Program-made: the position numbers and the translations under genes
Shown: piece after piece, positions 28,628 to 38,777 of the stretch
How positions within the stretch are numbered: the stretch's first letter is position 1
Layout of the letters: each line of letters starts with the position of its first letter
The notes under the pieces: generated by a model
Databases searched by the model: none
What the model was told of the DNA's origin: nothing
The model's input: the letters and a program-made list of their open reading frames with translations, nothing else
Assembly (NCBI GenBank): GCA_963210315.1
Contig: OY723320.1
Span: forward strand, 744,001-808,000
DNA: 64,000 nt
Direction of reading: 5' to 3'
From: Rhynchopus euleeides
Taxonomy: Eukaryota > Euglenozoa > Diplonemea > Diplonemida > Diplonemidae

Positions 28628-30352
28628 ATGGCCTCAGTTGCTGCACCCCTCCACGCCGCCTGCCTGCAAGGCAATGCCGACAGTGTGGCGGAGCTGCTGC
28701 AGGGCGGCGCTGACCCCAACAGGACGCTCAGCAACGGGTGCACCCCGCTGTACGTCGCAGCCCAGTCCGGGCAGGACGAGTGTGTCGTGCATCTGATGGC
28801 CGCAGGCGCCGATCTGGAGGCCACGTGCAACGGCGGGTGGACGCCCCTTTGTGTCGCTGCGCTGAAGGGGCACGCCGGCTGTGTCCGGGCGCTGCTGAGG
28901 GGGGCACAGGTGGACCACACCTCCGATGAGTTCACAGCGCTCCACCTCGCGTGCCAGGAAGGCAATGCTGACTGTGTCGTGGCGCTGCTGGAGGTTGGCG
29001 CAGACGTCAACAACCCTCTCAGCAACGGGTGCACCCCGCTGTACATCGCAGCCCAGTCCGGGCAGGGCGAGTGCGTCAAGCTCCTGATGGCAGCAGGCGC
29101 TGATCTCGAGACTGCGAGCAACGCTGGGTGGACACCGCTGTGTGTCGCTGCGCTGAAGGGGCATGCGCTCAGCGTGAGGGCGCTGATTCAGGCTGGGTCG
29201 CAGGTGGACCTGATGTCCGATGGCTTCACGGCGCTTCACCTGGCCTGCCAGAAGGGGCATGCCGAATGTGTGGTGGAGCTGCTGCAGGGCGGTGCAAACA
29301 TCAACAAGGCACGCAGGAATGGGTGCACGCCGCTGTATATCGCTACCGAGTTCGGGATGCACAGCTGCGTCAAATACCTTATCGAAGCGGGGGCTGACAT
29401 CGAAGCAGCAAGCAGGGCAGGCCGCACACCCCTGTGTGTCGCTGCATTCAAAGGGCGTGCACGGACTGTGAAGGCGCTGATCAAGGCGGGTGCACAGGTC
29501 GACCAGACGTATGACGACTTCACTGCGCTTCACCTTGCCTGCCAGAAGGGGCACGCCGACTGTGTGGCGGAGCTGCTGCAGGGCGGTGCGGATGCCAACA
29601 GGGCGCTCAACGATGGGTGCGCTGCGCTGTACATCGCGTCTGAGTTCGGGCATCACAAGTGCATCCAGCATCTCATCGTGGGAGGGGCTGATGTCGATGC
29701 CGCAAGCGTCGCTGGCCACACGCCGCTGTGTGTCGCTGCGCTGGAGGGCCGCGGAGAGAGCGTGAAGGCGCTGCTTGAGGGGGGCGCACAGGTGGACCTG
29801 ATGTGCGACGACTTCACCGCGCTCCATATCGCGTCCCGGCAGGGCCATGCCGACTGCGTCGTGGAGCTGGTGCAGGGCGGTGCAAACATCAACAAGACGC
29901 GGCAAGACGGGTGCACAGCACTGCACATCGCCACTCAGTCCGGGCGTGGCAGCATCATCGAACACCTGCTCGAGGCAGGGGCTAACGTCAATGCCGCAAA
30001 CACCGTTGGAGTCACGCCTCTGTGTGTCGCCTCCAGGAAGGGGTATGCACATGTCGTGAAGATGCTGATCAAGGCGGGTGCATCCGTGGACACGGTGTGC
30101 GATGGCTACACCGCGCTTCAGCTCGCCTGCCGCGAAGGCCGCGCAGACTGCGTGGCGGAGCTGCTGCAGGGCGGCGCAGATGCTAATAAGGCACGCGCCA
30201 ACGGGCAAACCGCACTGTACATCGCCACATCCCGAGGGCACCGCAAGTGCATCGAACACCTGACTGCCCCGAGAGCTGCTGTCACCCGTCGCAGGCAAAG
30301 ACAGGCCAAGCCTGATGCCGCCACTGCCGACTGCACTTGCACCATCTCGTGA
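28628..30352 (+). CDS. Ankyrin-repeat protein with C-terminal CaaX-like motif
   Basis: This is an intronless 574-residue protein made of 17 ankyrin repeats (about residues 5-555). Consecutive repeats fall into three alternating types: one starting FTALHLAC, one GCTPLYIA, one G(W/H/V)TPLCVA. The gene therefore has a higher-order unit of about 98 residues repeated nearly six times. Repeat 3 (LLRGAQVDHTSDE) is one residue short. After the last repeat comes a basic linker (RRRQRQAK) and the ending CTCTIS; Cys-Thr-Ile-Ser fits a CaaX prenylation signal (X = Ser favours farnesyl), so membrane anchoring is inferred. The ATG at 28628 follows a C/A-rich leader. There is no signal peptide or kinase domain. 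It is probably a protein-binding scaffold; the partner is unknown. Confidence 0.92.
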   Translation: MASVAAPLHAACLQGNADSVAELLQGGADPNRTLSNGCTPLYVAAQSGQDECVVHLMAAGADLEATCNGGWTPLCVAALKGHAGCVRALLRGAQVDHTSDEFTALHLACQEGNADCVVALLEVGADVNNPLSNGCTPLYIAAQSGQGECVKLLMAAGADLETASNAGWTPLCVAALKGHALSVRALIQAGSQVDLMSDGFTALHLACQKGHAECVVELLQGGANINKARRNGCTPLYIATEFGMHSCVKYLIEAGADIEAASRAGRTPLCVAAFKGRARTVKALIKAGAQVDQTYDDFTALHLACQKGHADCVAELLQGGADANRALNDGCAALYIASEFGHHKCIQHLIVGGADVDAASVAGHTPLCVAALEGRGESVKALLEGGAQVDLMCDDFTALHIASRQGHADCVVELVQGGANINKTRQDGCTALHIATQSGRGSIIEHLLEAGANVNAANTVGVTPLCVASRKGYAHVVKMLIKAGASVDTVCDGYTALQLACREGRADCVAELLQGGADANKARANGQTALYIATSRGHRKCIEHLTAPRAAVTRRRQRQAKPDAATADCTCTIS

Positions 30353-31212
30353 ATGCGGAGTTGCTGTTGCTGGGCCACCCCTCCTGGGCCACAGATCGAT
30401 CCCAAATCTGAACCGCCACAGCCCCTAGCCCCTCTGGCGCCCTCCCACCCTCACTCTCTCTCTCTCTCAACTTGACAGCATGCCGCTGGCGTGCTGCCCC
30501 GCGAAGCCCCAAGCCAACGCAAGCGTCCCTCACCGCCCTCTCGCATACTCCCAAAGTGCGACTATCCCTGTGACGGGCAGTGAGAAGTCTCATATCCCTC
30601 CACTCCTTCCCTCTCCCACCCCAAGCATCAAGAGTTCACACGTCCTGCCAATCTCATAGCCGGCAGCGGCACAGTTTTTTTTCTTTGGCCCCCCTCGTCC
30701 TCTGTATTTTGCCACACCCAGTTGTGGCGCTTTACTGCAAAAAAAAACTCACGCCTTTTTCCCCCCTGGGTCGAGGACCATCTGTCTATACCAGGCCAGG
30801 CGCTGTGTGACTTTTTTTGTTGTGCAAATCAGTCTGTCTGCCTTCTGTCTTCCTTTTCGGGTGCTGCTTGTCCTCTTGCCTCGCAGGCTTCGGCTGCTGG
30901 GGTCCCAACGACGCGACACCCACGCCCGGTTTTCATCTTTTTTTGTTTTTATCCGTTTTTTGTTTGCATTTGCAATCCTTATGTGGCCCGGACGGCTCTG
31001 CTCGGCCCTTTAAAGAGGCGCACACCCAAGACAGTGTGCCGGAGTTCCGTCCCCGCAATTTTTGCCGAGTTTGATTGAAGGGTGATCGGGGGGGGGGGGG
31101 GGGGCGGCCTTCGCCCTGCATCAAACTGTGTAGGCTTGCCCCCCTTTTTGCGAGGCGGCTCGCCTTGTCTGCACTGCTGAGCACATTCCCCCAATCAGGC
31201 TGGCATTGCGTG
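30353..31212. other. Intergenic region downstream of the ankyrin gene
   Basis: No gene seen. It has T-rich tracts near 30675-30690 and 30930-30965, a G run at about 31089-31103, and a CT-repeat near 30453-30468. Confidence 0.5.
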
Positions 31213-31429
31213 CACGGTGGACTCCCACCCCCTGGAGCGGGGGTCTGGGGCGGGGGTCTGGACCCCCGCTAGCGGGAGTCTGCCCTGCTATTTTTGGGGG
31301 CCCAGACGACCCCCGCGAGCGGGGTCCATACCCCCGCTCGGGGGTCCAGACCCCCACTCGCGGGGGTCTGGACCCCCGATATTCCGATATCCCAAAAAAG
31401 TGCACCCTGACGTGTGGGAGTCCACCGTG
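31213..31429. mobile_element. Small palindromic element with 16-bp inverted ends
   Basis: Ends CACGGTGGACTCCCAC (31213-31228) and GTGGGAGTCCACCGTG (31414-31429) are perfect inverted repeats. The 217-bp interior is built from palindromes of GGGGGTCTGGACCCCCG type in alternating orientation, separated by GCTAGCGGG and GCTCGGG-like links, followed by a GATATTCCGATATCC block. A degenerate one-sided relative lies at about 51507-51570. The target duplication is not resolved. It is a non-coding MITE or foldback element. Confidence 0.7.
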
Positions 31430-31680
31430 TGGGGTCTACAGCGCCCCCCCCCCCCCTTTCCCAGCTCCCTGGAGGCAGTGTTGGGTGATAGTCATCTGGC
31501 ATCGAACAGTAGTCCGCGGAAGACTGCTGCATGAGGGCCGAACACGACACCCGCTTCGGTCCCGGTGCCGTTCACACCGGCTTCCCGATTTCATGTTTTT
31601 TTTAGTCACGCTGTGGGGGGGGGGGGGGGGGGAGCGGGGGGGCAGTCCTTCGCTTCGGTGCCGAAAAACGGTGAGCATAT

Positions 31681-31781
31681 GGGGGCCCTCGCTACCAGCC
31701 ACAGCTCGGTCAGTCAGTGAGGGGAGGTGGGGCTGCTGCTCACTTTTCTTCACTCAGTCACACCTGGTAGCGAGGGCCCCC
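31681..31781. mobile_element. 101-bp MITE, copy 1
   Basis: The 101-bp element has 18-bp inverted ends GGGGGCCCTCGCTACCAG and CTGGTAGCGAGGGCCCCC. The interior includes CTCGGTCAGTCAGTGAGGGG and TTCACTCAGTCACACC. Two other copies of exactly the same length lie at 40519-40619 and 52703-52803. The element is non-coding; no clear target duplication. Confidence 0.85.
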
Positions 31782-31831
31782 TTGGCCCTCCTCTTTAGGG
31801 GAGAGGGTCGGCCGGGCTACTTTTTTTTTTC

Positions 31832-31875
31832 CAGCCTTTGGCACAGGAGTGTGCGCTCAGCGAAAAGTAGCCCGG
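31832..31875. repeat. Dispersed short repeat R2, copy 1
   Basis: CAGCCTTTGGCACAGGAGTG and the following bases up to CCCGGA match 48834-48878 with two or three changes. It directly borders the target duplication of the 906-bp element at 31884. Confidence 0.7.
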
Positions 31876-32797
31876 ATGATCTGCATACCTGAAGCTTATT
31901 CTGACAAAAAGTGGCCAAAAACCCGGTACTTATACTCAATTTTTTCTTGGTTTTCGTGACCTGTTTCACCCCATTTTTCGGGCCGTGCGCACCGCAGGTG
32001 ACCCGAAAACCCCCGAAAACGGCATGTTTCGGAACATTGGAATCCATGGTGCCCCCGGACGTGTTCTGCGGATGAGTCCATCTTTTATTAGACCCCGTAC
32101 AGAAACACGAGAAAACGTGGGAATATGCAGTTTGACCCTGGAGAAGAGAGTGGTGCACCCTTAGAGGTGGTCCAGAGAATGCAAAGAGGTCCACAGGGGG
32201 GTCTGGGGGGCGGAGCCCCCCAGCCGCCGGAGGCCACGGTAGCGAACATCTGTTCCTTGTGGGGTCCAGATTCTGTGGTGAGTTGGGTGCGTCCTCCTGA
32301 GGGCGGTCTCTGGATTCCATGACCTGATGTGATCCCAAAGGGCTTGGTCGACAGGCATACGTCACGCGGGGGTCTGGGGGGCGGAGCCCCCCAGCCGCCG
32401 GAGGCCACGGTACTGAACATCTGTTCCTTGTGCGGTACAGTCCATCTTCCTGAACTTGCGTAAATTGCGCCCAAGGGTTCGATGAGGGCGCCAAGGCTCG
32501 TCAGTGCGGGCTGGATCGTCGCCTCAAAACCAGAGATTCAATGACAGACACTGAGGACATGGGCCAGGCCCCATGGGCTGGCCCGCCCGGGCCCCATTTT
32601 TGGTCCATTTTTTCCTCCTCCCGAAAATGCGTTTATTTGCATCATTGGGATCCGTGGCTCACGCCATGGTATTTTTCTTTCTCCGGAAATAATATTTGTT
32701 CACACCATTTGGGCCTGAACCACCAAGAAAAAAAGATTATTGGCAATTCTGAAAATCCTTATACTCATACCGGGCAACATTCAGGTATGATGATCTG
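31876..32797. mobile_element. 906-bp non-autonomous DNA transposon, copy 1 (element 31884-32789)
   Basis: The element is bounded by inverted ends CATACCTGAA and TTCAGGTATG and by a perfect 8-bp direct duplication ATGATCTG (31876-31883 and 32790-32797). A second copy of identical length lies at 60038-60943 with a different duplication; I count only about seven or eight differences between them. The interior has two direct copies of a segment of about 62 bp (about 32197-32260 and 32371-32432) centred on the palindrome GGGGGGCGGAGCCCCCC. The open frames present are not supported as genes. An 8-bp duplication suits mobilisation by a hAT-type transposase, though the ends do not look like those of the hAT element at 22984. 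Confidence 0.9.
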
Positions 32798-33168
32798 CCC
32801 CCCTTTTTTTTGTTCTGCAATTTTCTGGGCCAGGGTGCCTTCTTAAAATAGCGGAAGGAGTGCCGGCGTTCTGCTGCTAAGGCGTTGCATCACCAGCCCC
32901 GAAAGGGCCCTCATCACGGAAACCCCTCTCTCCATCTATCCCATCTATCCCTCCTTCCCCGCTTCGTAGCATCGTGCGGGACATCACCCCCCTCCGCGGA
33001 TATCGCAGTATATGTTGCTGATCATCAGTGCGCGCACAATCGCCTGACCGACGGGGCCATGCCAGGCCACCTTTCAGGGCAAGGCGCACCCCCCGCCTTC
33101 GGGATACCGAAGTGTTGAATCCCTTCAGTGCCGACCCATCCCCCCACACCCAACCCTCCCCCCCCCCC
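32798..33168. other. Intergenic region between transposons
   Basis: No gene seen. It ends in a C run (about 33156-33171) which is part of the target of the next element. Confidence 0.5.
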
Positions 33169-34212
33169 CCCTAGGGCAGTGAACCCAATAAACGACGTTT
33201 ATTTCAGAAACCGTTTTTAAATAAACGTTAAACGTTTATAAACGCTAAACGTTTAGCGTTTATTTAGCGAAGCAGCTTGTGCCCACACCCCACCCACATA
33301 ACCTGACCTCACACACTCCCACACGATTCTGGTGGCAGAAAGTGCCCAATATGCTCCGGAAACTCAATTCCGCCCACTCACAGGGGGTGGTATGCCCCCG
33401 ACGATGCCGTTTTTAGCAACCAAATTTTTTGGGACAGAACTTGTACCTGGGCTGCACACCACAGGACACATCAAGCAGAGCAAGCACACCTCAACCTGCC
33501 AGATGCACAGAAGAACTGTTGTCGTTGATTGTTCTGAAACATAACAGCTTCTCGGTGCCCTCCAGAGGCCAAAAGGCAAGCCAATATGAGGTAATCGCGC
33601 CAGGAACAGTTGTGGGAGAAGTATGGTACAGTTCGTGTCCCATTTGACGCTGTTCTTGGGAGCTTACGGCAGCTGGGCCTGTGGCACGGCGCATCCGTTG
33701 CCAGGGAGCGCGTCCTCGGGTGTGGTGCCTCACCTGTGAGCATGTGGCACAGGGACGCCATACGAGAGTCTCTCAGATGCCTCCTCTGATGGGAGGCACC
33801 TGGTACAGCAGGCCTGGAACAGGCACCTGGTACAGCAGGCACGGGTACAAGAAGTGGCCAGAAATAGCGCCGATGTTTTCGACCCTGCGCTTCGACATCT
33901 TGCTGTTCTCACCGCAGCGGTGACCCCCCGCCCTGGAATTTGGGGTGTGGTGTGCTGGCCATGATATATTATGATGTAAAGTGACTCAGTGGCAGAGCCT
34001 GCAGGAAACGTTTATTAAGCGTTTATCTGAACGTTTATTTCCGCTCAGAATTTTGAGAAACGTTAAACGTTTATAAACGCTAAACGTTTTCAACGTTTAT
34101 TTACTGGGGGGGGCAAATACAAGCATACATGCTAATACAAGCATACATGCGAATACAAGCATATTTTGAAAATCCGGATTTATATAAAATTTTCAGGCTA
34201 ATAGAAGCATAT

Positions 34213-34972
34213 GGGGGTCTTCGCTCCGGGTCAATTTGGGTCAACTTGGGTCAATTTGGGTCACCCTGGGGTTTTTCACCTTAGGAAAATGGGGGGCTTC
34301 GCTCCGGGTCAATCTGGGTCAGCTTGGGTCAGTGACCCGGAGCGAAGCCCCCCCCCTTAGGTGACCAAAAATAGGTGAAAATTTTTGCCTATTTTCCCTT
34401 GTGTCAAACTTGGAGTCTGACCCAAAAATCGGAATCTGTGACCCATGGTTTATATGGGCAAACCTGAAAATTTCCGACTTTTTCCTCAATTTTTCCCACT
34501 TCCTGGCCATACCTTTCCCGACCCAAAATCAAACAAATGCAGCGGAAAATGGCCAAAAATAGGCCAAAAAACCCCAAATTTTTTCCTATGGGAACGAACA
34601 TGGGGGTCTTCGCTCCGGGTCAATTTGGGTCAACTTGGGTCAATTTGGGTCACCCTGGGGTTTTTCACCTTAGGAAAATGGGGGGCTTCGCTCCGGGTCA
34701 ATCTGGGTCAGCTTGGGTCAGTGACCCGGAGCGAAGCCCCCCCCCTTAGGTGACCAAAAATAGGTGAAAATTTTTGCCTATTTTCCCTTGTGTCAAACTT
34801 GGAGTCTGACCCAAAAATCGGAATCTGTGACCCATGGTTTATATGGGCAAACCTGAAAATTTCCGACTTTTTCCTCAATTTTTCCCACTTCCTGGCCATA
34901 CCTTTCCCGACCCAAAATCAAACAAATGCAGCGGAAAATGGCCAAAAATAGGCCAAAAAACCCCAAATTTTT
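34213..34972. repeat. Near-perfect tandem duplication, 389-bp unit
   Basis: The segment from GGGGGTCTTCGCTCCGGGTC at 34213 recurs at 34602, so the period is 389 bp. The second unit matches for about 370 bp with no difference that I can see. Each unit contains a run of GGGTCAA-type heptamers and a hairpin whose arms are GGGGGCTTCGCTCCGGGTC and its complement. Confidence 0.88.
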
Positions 34973-34974
34973 TT

Positions 34975-35033
34975 CCGGGGGGCTTCGCCCCCCGGACCCC
35001 CCTTGCGTGGGGGGCTTCGCCCCCCACGCCACA
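34975..35033. other. Two strong GC hairpins in tandem
   Basis: CCGGGGGGCTTCGCCCCCCGG (34976-34996) and, after a short spacer, GCGTGGGGGGC with its complement (about 35007-35031) each form a 9-11-bp perfect GC stem closed by TTC or a CTTCG-type loop. The direct neighbourhood of the 389-bp repeat, which carries GGGGGCTTCGC hairpins too, suggests a shared origin. Confidence 0.7.
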
Positions 35034-36917
35034 CGCACCTCCCGGCCGGTGGCCGGTTCGGTCGTCGTCGGCTGCGGCCAAAGGGCGTGCGGTAGCCGAC
35101 GCCCTTTTGTGCTCGCCTCCTCCTCCCACACTTCAGCGTGTCGTTTCAGGTGACTCCGTGTTCCTGCTTTGTTCTTCTGTCGACTGGGACGGGCCAGTCC
35201 TCGTGGGTTGCCGCCCGGTGTGTCCTCCCCTGGGACCCCCTCCTCCTCCCACCACTTGCATCTGGTTCAGCTTCAGTGAGAGCTGAGCGGGAGCCATACT
35301 TGCTCTCTTGGACCAATTGTCCGCAGTCCTGCATCATGACGAGTTAGGTATTGCCCAGTCGCAGCCATCCCCCGTCCCAGGTGTTCTGCCGTGGGCCAGC
35401 TCACCATCTGCAGGTCACCCCGTCACACACCAGTGGGCAGGCCCTGTCAACGAAATCGATGTGACTGCTCTTGCCGCAGGGCAACGGATGTGGGCCTGCA
35501 TTGCATCCTGTTGCCGCTCAGTTCTGTTCCCACCGGAGCTTCTTCTTGCGCCGCAGATCGAACAGCCTTTCGTGTGGTCGGCGCCGATCTTGTATAGGAC
35601 GTAGGCAGTAGGCTGCTGTGGGTGACCTGCAGGTTACCCGTCCCTTTCGTGTAGGCAGCGCGAGAGGTGCGATGTTTTTGTGGGAGCACGGCAGCTGCCC
35701 CACACTCCATGCTGCTCTCTTGTCTGCTGTTTATGTTGAACAAGGTCTGGCTGCCAGTGATCTCGCTGGGGGTCGGGCAAACCAAAAAAGAGGTCGGGCA
35801 CAGGGTGGCCGAGCTCGCGAGAAAAAAAGTGCAGCCCAACCCCGCCCCGACTTCCCGTGGTATGATGCAAACAGGATCGAATGCACGGCCACAGAACATT
35901 TTCACCCAATTCGAGAGGCACCGGATGTTGCTGCCTTTGGTCGTCCTGCTGGATCAAAAATCAGGAATCCAGCCCCCCAGCCGCCGGAGGCCACGGTAGT
36001 GAACATCCTGAAAGTCTTCGAAGGCTAGTCCCCACACCGGTTGGTGCTGTTGCACATTCCAGGCGGGGATGGTCCTTCGCTTGGGGCATGATGAGGTGCG
36101 CTTCGATGAACACCATCAAGCCCCCAGCATGCCGTTGGGTTTTCATACGCTGCGGCGCATGAAAACTCGGCCACAAGGCCGAACCCAAAAGCCCCAAAAT
36201 CTGACCCGGGAGGTAGGGCCGAGGGTAGGGCCATGCCACCCCTGGCGGCCCACCCTCCCAAACAATTACAGAAAAAGGGAGGTGGGGCCGCGGCCCCCTG
36301 CCAGCCCTGGCACGGGATCACTGCTGGCGGGTAGTTCAGGCTCGTGGCCCTCCTCGTTCCGATAGCCCCTCGGACATCCAAATGATTCACGTGCAGCAGC
36401 CCATGCGCAGAGAACGGTGTGCCGTCTTGTACAGCAACTGTTGGACAACTGTTGAAATCGTTTTTCACCAAAAAAAATCACTCTGCGGGCCAAGTCGAAG
36501 ATTTTTCTGGGGACTTTTGGTGTCCCCAATTTTTCAATTTTCGAAAAATAAGCTCACTTTGCTAAACTGGACCCAACTCCCCACACTCTTTTTTCCCGAC
36601 TTTTTCACGGGTTTTTTCCGGTTTTTTTTGGTTTTTTTTGGCGGATGGAGCGAAGACCCCCTATATGCTTCTATTAGCCTGGTAGAAAATATTGGGTATT
36701 TTTGGGGTTTTTGGGGGGTTTCCACCACAAAATTTCAATTTTTTCTACCAGGCTATATGCTTGTATTAGCCTGGTCAACAAAAATTGGGTTTTTAGTATG
36801 CTTGTATTCGCAGTATAGCCATTTATAATTTTTCCAGAAAGCCCCGCATTATGCGAGCTGGCACGCTTAATACAAGCATATATGCTTGTATTTGCCCCCC
36901 CCCAGTAATCACTGCCC

Positions 36918-38460
36918 TAGGGCGGGTCGAAAGCCTGTCCCAAAGTGGTGCTTTTCGACATAGCAGCCGCGGCCCCCTATTTGACCTCCTGACCCCCCAG
37001 AACCCACCATACCCCGGTTTTTGGGCCCAATGAGTCCGATTTTCGGGTTCCCGAGCCCCGGAAAGTCGAATTTTGATGATGTCAAAATTTTGTCCCCTAT
37101 ACTGCACCTCAGGGTCACGCACAGGTTTACCAGTACACCGTCAGTCCATGTGCACGCCCACTTCCTCGACCTCCTCCACCTCTTCCTCCCCTGCATCATT
37201 AAGAACCTCCATAGGTGCCAATACCGCATCTTTTGACCCTCTTCTCACTCCAGCGTCGTACCAAAATACCGAACGCGGGCAGCCACGATCTCCTTCCCGT
37301 TTCTGCTTCTGTATACACTGCCAGATCGTGCAAAGATGCATACTGATGCATAGCGGGAACTGTCATCAACTTTCACAGTGTGCGGAACTTGGTTGCAAGG
37401 GACAGGCGGCACAACTGGCCACTACTCCGACACTGAGATGCTGGTCTGGCCAACGAACTCTTTGTAAGTTGAAAGGTCTCCTCCGTCGGGAGGGGGGTTT
37501 GCGAACCAACCCTCATGACTTGCTCATGGCTTGCTGAGCAAGGCGTGCAGGAGCAATGACTCTGATTATTCAGGACGTGCATTCGAAGCGCGCACTTCTT
37601 CTGTGTAATCGTTGTTGCGGGAGTTGCACTGTGTGATTCCTTGACCCCCTTCCTCGTCTCATCGCATGGAGGACGCTTGACTGTCCCAAGCATATCCTTA
37701 GGAGCTTCTTTAGCCAGTTCTGCGCACTCGTCGTTCCATAAGGCGCGTGCTGCACTGCAGCATAAATACCCGGACACTGTCCTGAGACCAGGGTCCCACA
37801 GGACCCTGGTCTTGAGCGACCGGTTAAGTGACCCTCGATGATAAGATAGGGCGCACCTCTGTGCTGCAGCTGCGTACTCGCTGCGCTCTTCACCTCGTTT
37901 GACTGTCTGCATCCACAGGAGAGATGTTTCTCAGATAACAGCAGCAGGCAAGGTGTACCTGCCTTGTAAGAGAGAATCACCATTAGTGCATCACTGTCGG
38001 GTATGACGGCGTCCTCCCTGTTCCTGGCAGCTCCGAGTTCTGCCTTTCAGTGCAGCAGGCCGCCCAACGACTGTGTCAAATGGCAGTATTCGCTGCCATC
38101 TTCTCTCACTGCCCAAATCATTGAGATCACGACGTTATTTGTAGCGCGGATGAGCGGGTGCATCAGAAAATCACAGCCGCAGCATGGCGTGCGCTCGGAC
38201 GTCCCAGGATGATAATGTTTTACTTTCTGCCCGTGGCAGGCGTACGTGCCATGACCCTGAGGTGCAGTATAGGGGACAAAATTTTGACATCATCAAAATT
38301 CGACTTTCCGGGGCTCGGGAACCCGAAAATCGGACTCATTGGGCCCAAAAACCGGGGTATGGTGGGTTCTGGGGGGTCAGAAGGTCAAATAGGGGGCCGC
38401 GGCTGCTATGTCGAAAAGCACCACTTTGGGACAAAAAAAGGGGGCTTTCGACCCCCCCTA
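36918..38460. mobile_element. Foldback element C (long inverted repeats, TA-flanked)
   Basis: About 36920-37118 is the reverse complement of about 38257-38458, with nearly full identity over about 190 bp; example segments are GGTGCTTTTCGACATAGCAG and CGGGTTCCCGAGCCCCGGAA. Termini are TA-GGGCGGGTCGAAAGCC and GGCTTTCGACCCCCCC-TA (TA at 36918-36919 and 38459-38460). The spacer of about 1.1 kb has open stretches on the minus strand (about 37373-37980) with no recognised domain. The left TA lies within the CCCTAGGG duplication of the hAT-like element, so that element landed on this boundary. Confidence 0.78.
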
Positions 38461-38777
38461 CCCCCCCCCCCCCCCCCCACTCCTCTCACACGCACAGAGC
38501 TTCGCCCTGAGGTGCAGAAAAATCTTCCAAAGCGATCCCTGCCTCACAACGCACTTTGGCTGTAAAGTGGCACAGTTTGACCCACAGTGTGGCGCAGAGC
38601 CGAGGCCCCACCCCCACCCCCACATGCCTTTGTGTGCGATTAGAGGAGAAGGGGGGGGGGGGGAGGGGGGGAAGTGAGGGGGGGGGAAGGGGTGGTGTCT
38701 GTCTCCTCACCATATATTGCACCACACCGCATCGCATCGCACCACACCTGCAGACCTAGCCGCCTGCCGCAGACAAT
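38461..38777. other. Low-complexity upstream region
   Basis: It holds a C run (about 38461-38479), a GTGGCACAGTTTGACCCACA phrase (about 38568-38587) also found in variant form at about 46685-46705, and a long G-rich stretch (about 38649-38695). The small gene starts at 38778. Confidence 0.5.

Larger units (their letters stand above)
34102..36907. mobile_element. Foldback element B (TA-flanked), nested
   Basis: Inverted termini CTGGGGGGGGCAAATACAAG (from 34104) and the mirror CTTGTATTTG-C(n)-CAG (to 36905) are flanked by TA on both sides (34102-34103, 36906-36907). Subterminal blocks are also mirrored: ATACAAGCATA units, GGCTAATAGAAGCATA and GGGGTCTTCGCTCC (about 34108-34230 and 36640-36900). 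A perfect 24-nt palindrome built on AATACAAGCATA lies at 36869-36892. The 2.8-kb interior holds a tandem repeat, strong hairpins, a fragment of the 906-bp element (about 35967-36006) and unassigned DNA. No transposase is recognised. Confidence 0.72.
33169..36922. mobile_element. hAT-like non-autonomous element, split by a nested insertion
   Basis: Outer ends CAGTGA (from 33177) and TCACTG (to 36914) are flanked by the 8-bp direct duplication CCCTAGGG (33169-33176 and 36915-36922). If the nested foldback element at 34104-36905 and one TA are taken out, about 934 bp remain. The inner end sequence then reads CAGTGA...AATAAACG at both termini, and both subterminal regions carry arrays of AACGTTTA-type palindromic units (33190-33265 and 33998-34103). 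The interior (about 33300-33990) includes an open stretch encoding KYGTVRVPFDAVLGSLRQLG with stops around it; origin unknown. No transposase. Confidence 0.8.

Noticed and set aside
28634..30298. 554-codon minus-strand frame opposite the ankyrin gene
   Set aside because: It mirrors the ankyrin repeats with the same period and has no recognisable domain.
31817..32494. 225-codon minus-strand frame in the 906-bp element, also present at 60242-60649
   Set aside because: It overlaps palindromic modules and is broken differently in the second copy by a 1-bp change in a G run, so it is probably non-coding.
34213..34972. Possible CRISPR-like or satellite array
   Set aside because: There are only two units of 389 bp, with no regular spacers; the genome is eukaryotic and the block lies inside a foldback element.
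37373..37983. Minus-strand gene in the spacer of foldback C
   Set aside because: Two overlapping frames of moderate length have no domain, start context or intron signals; kept only as a note in the element entry.
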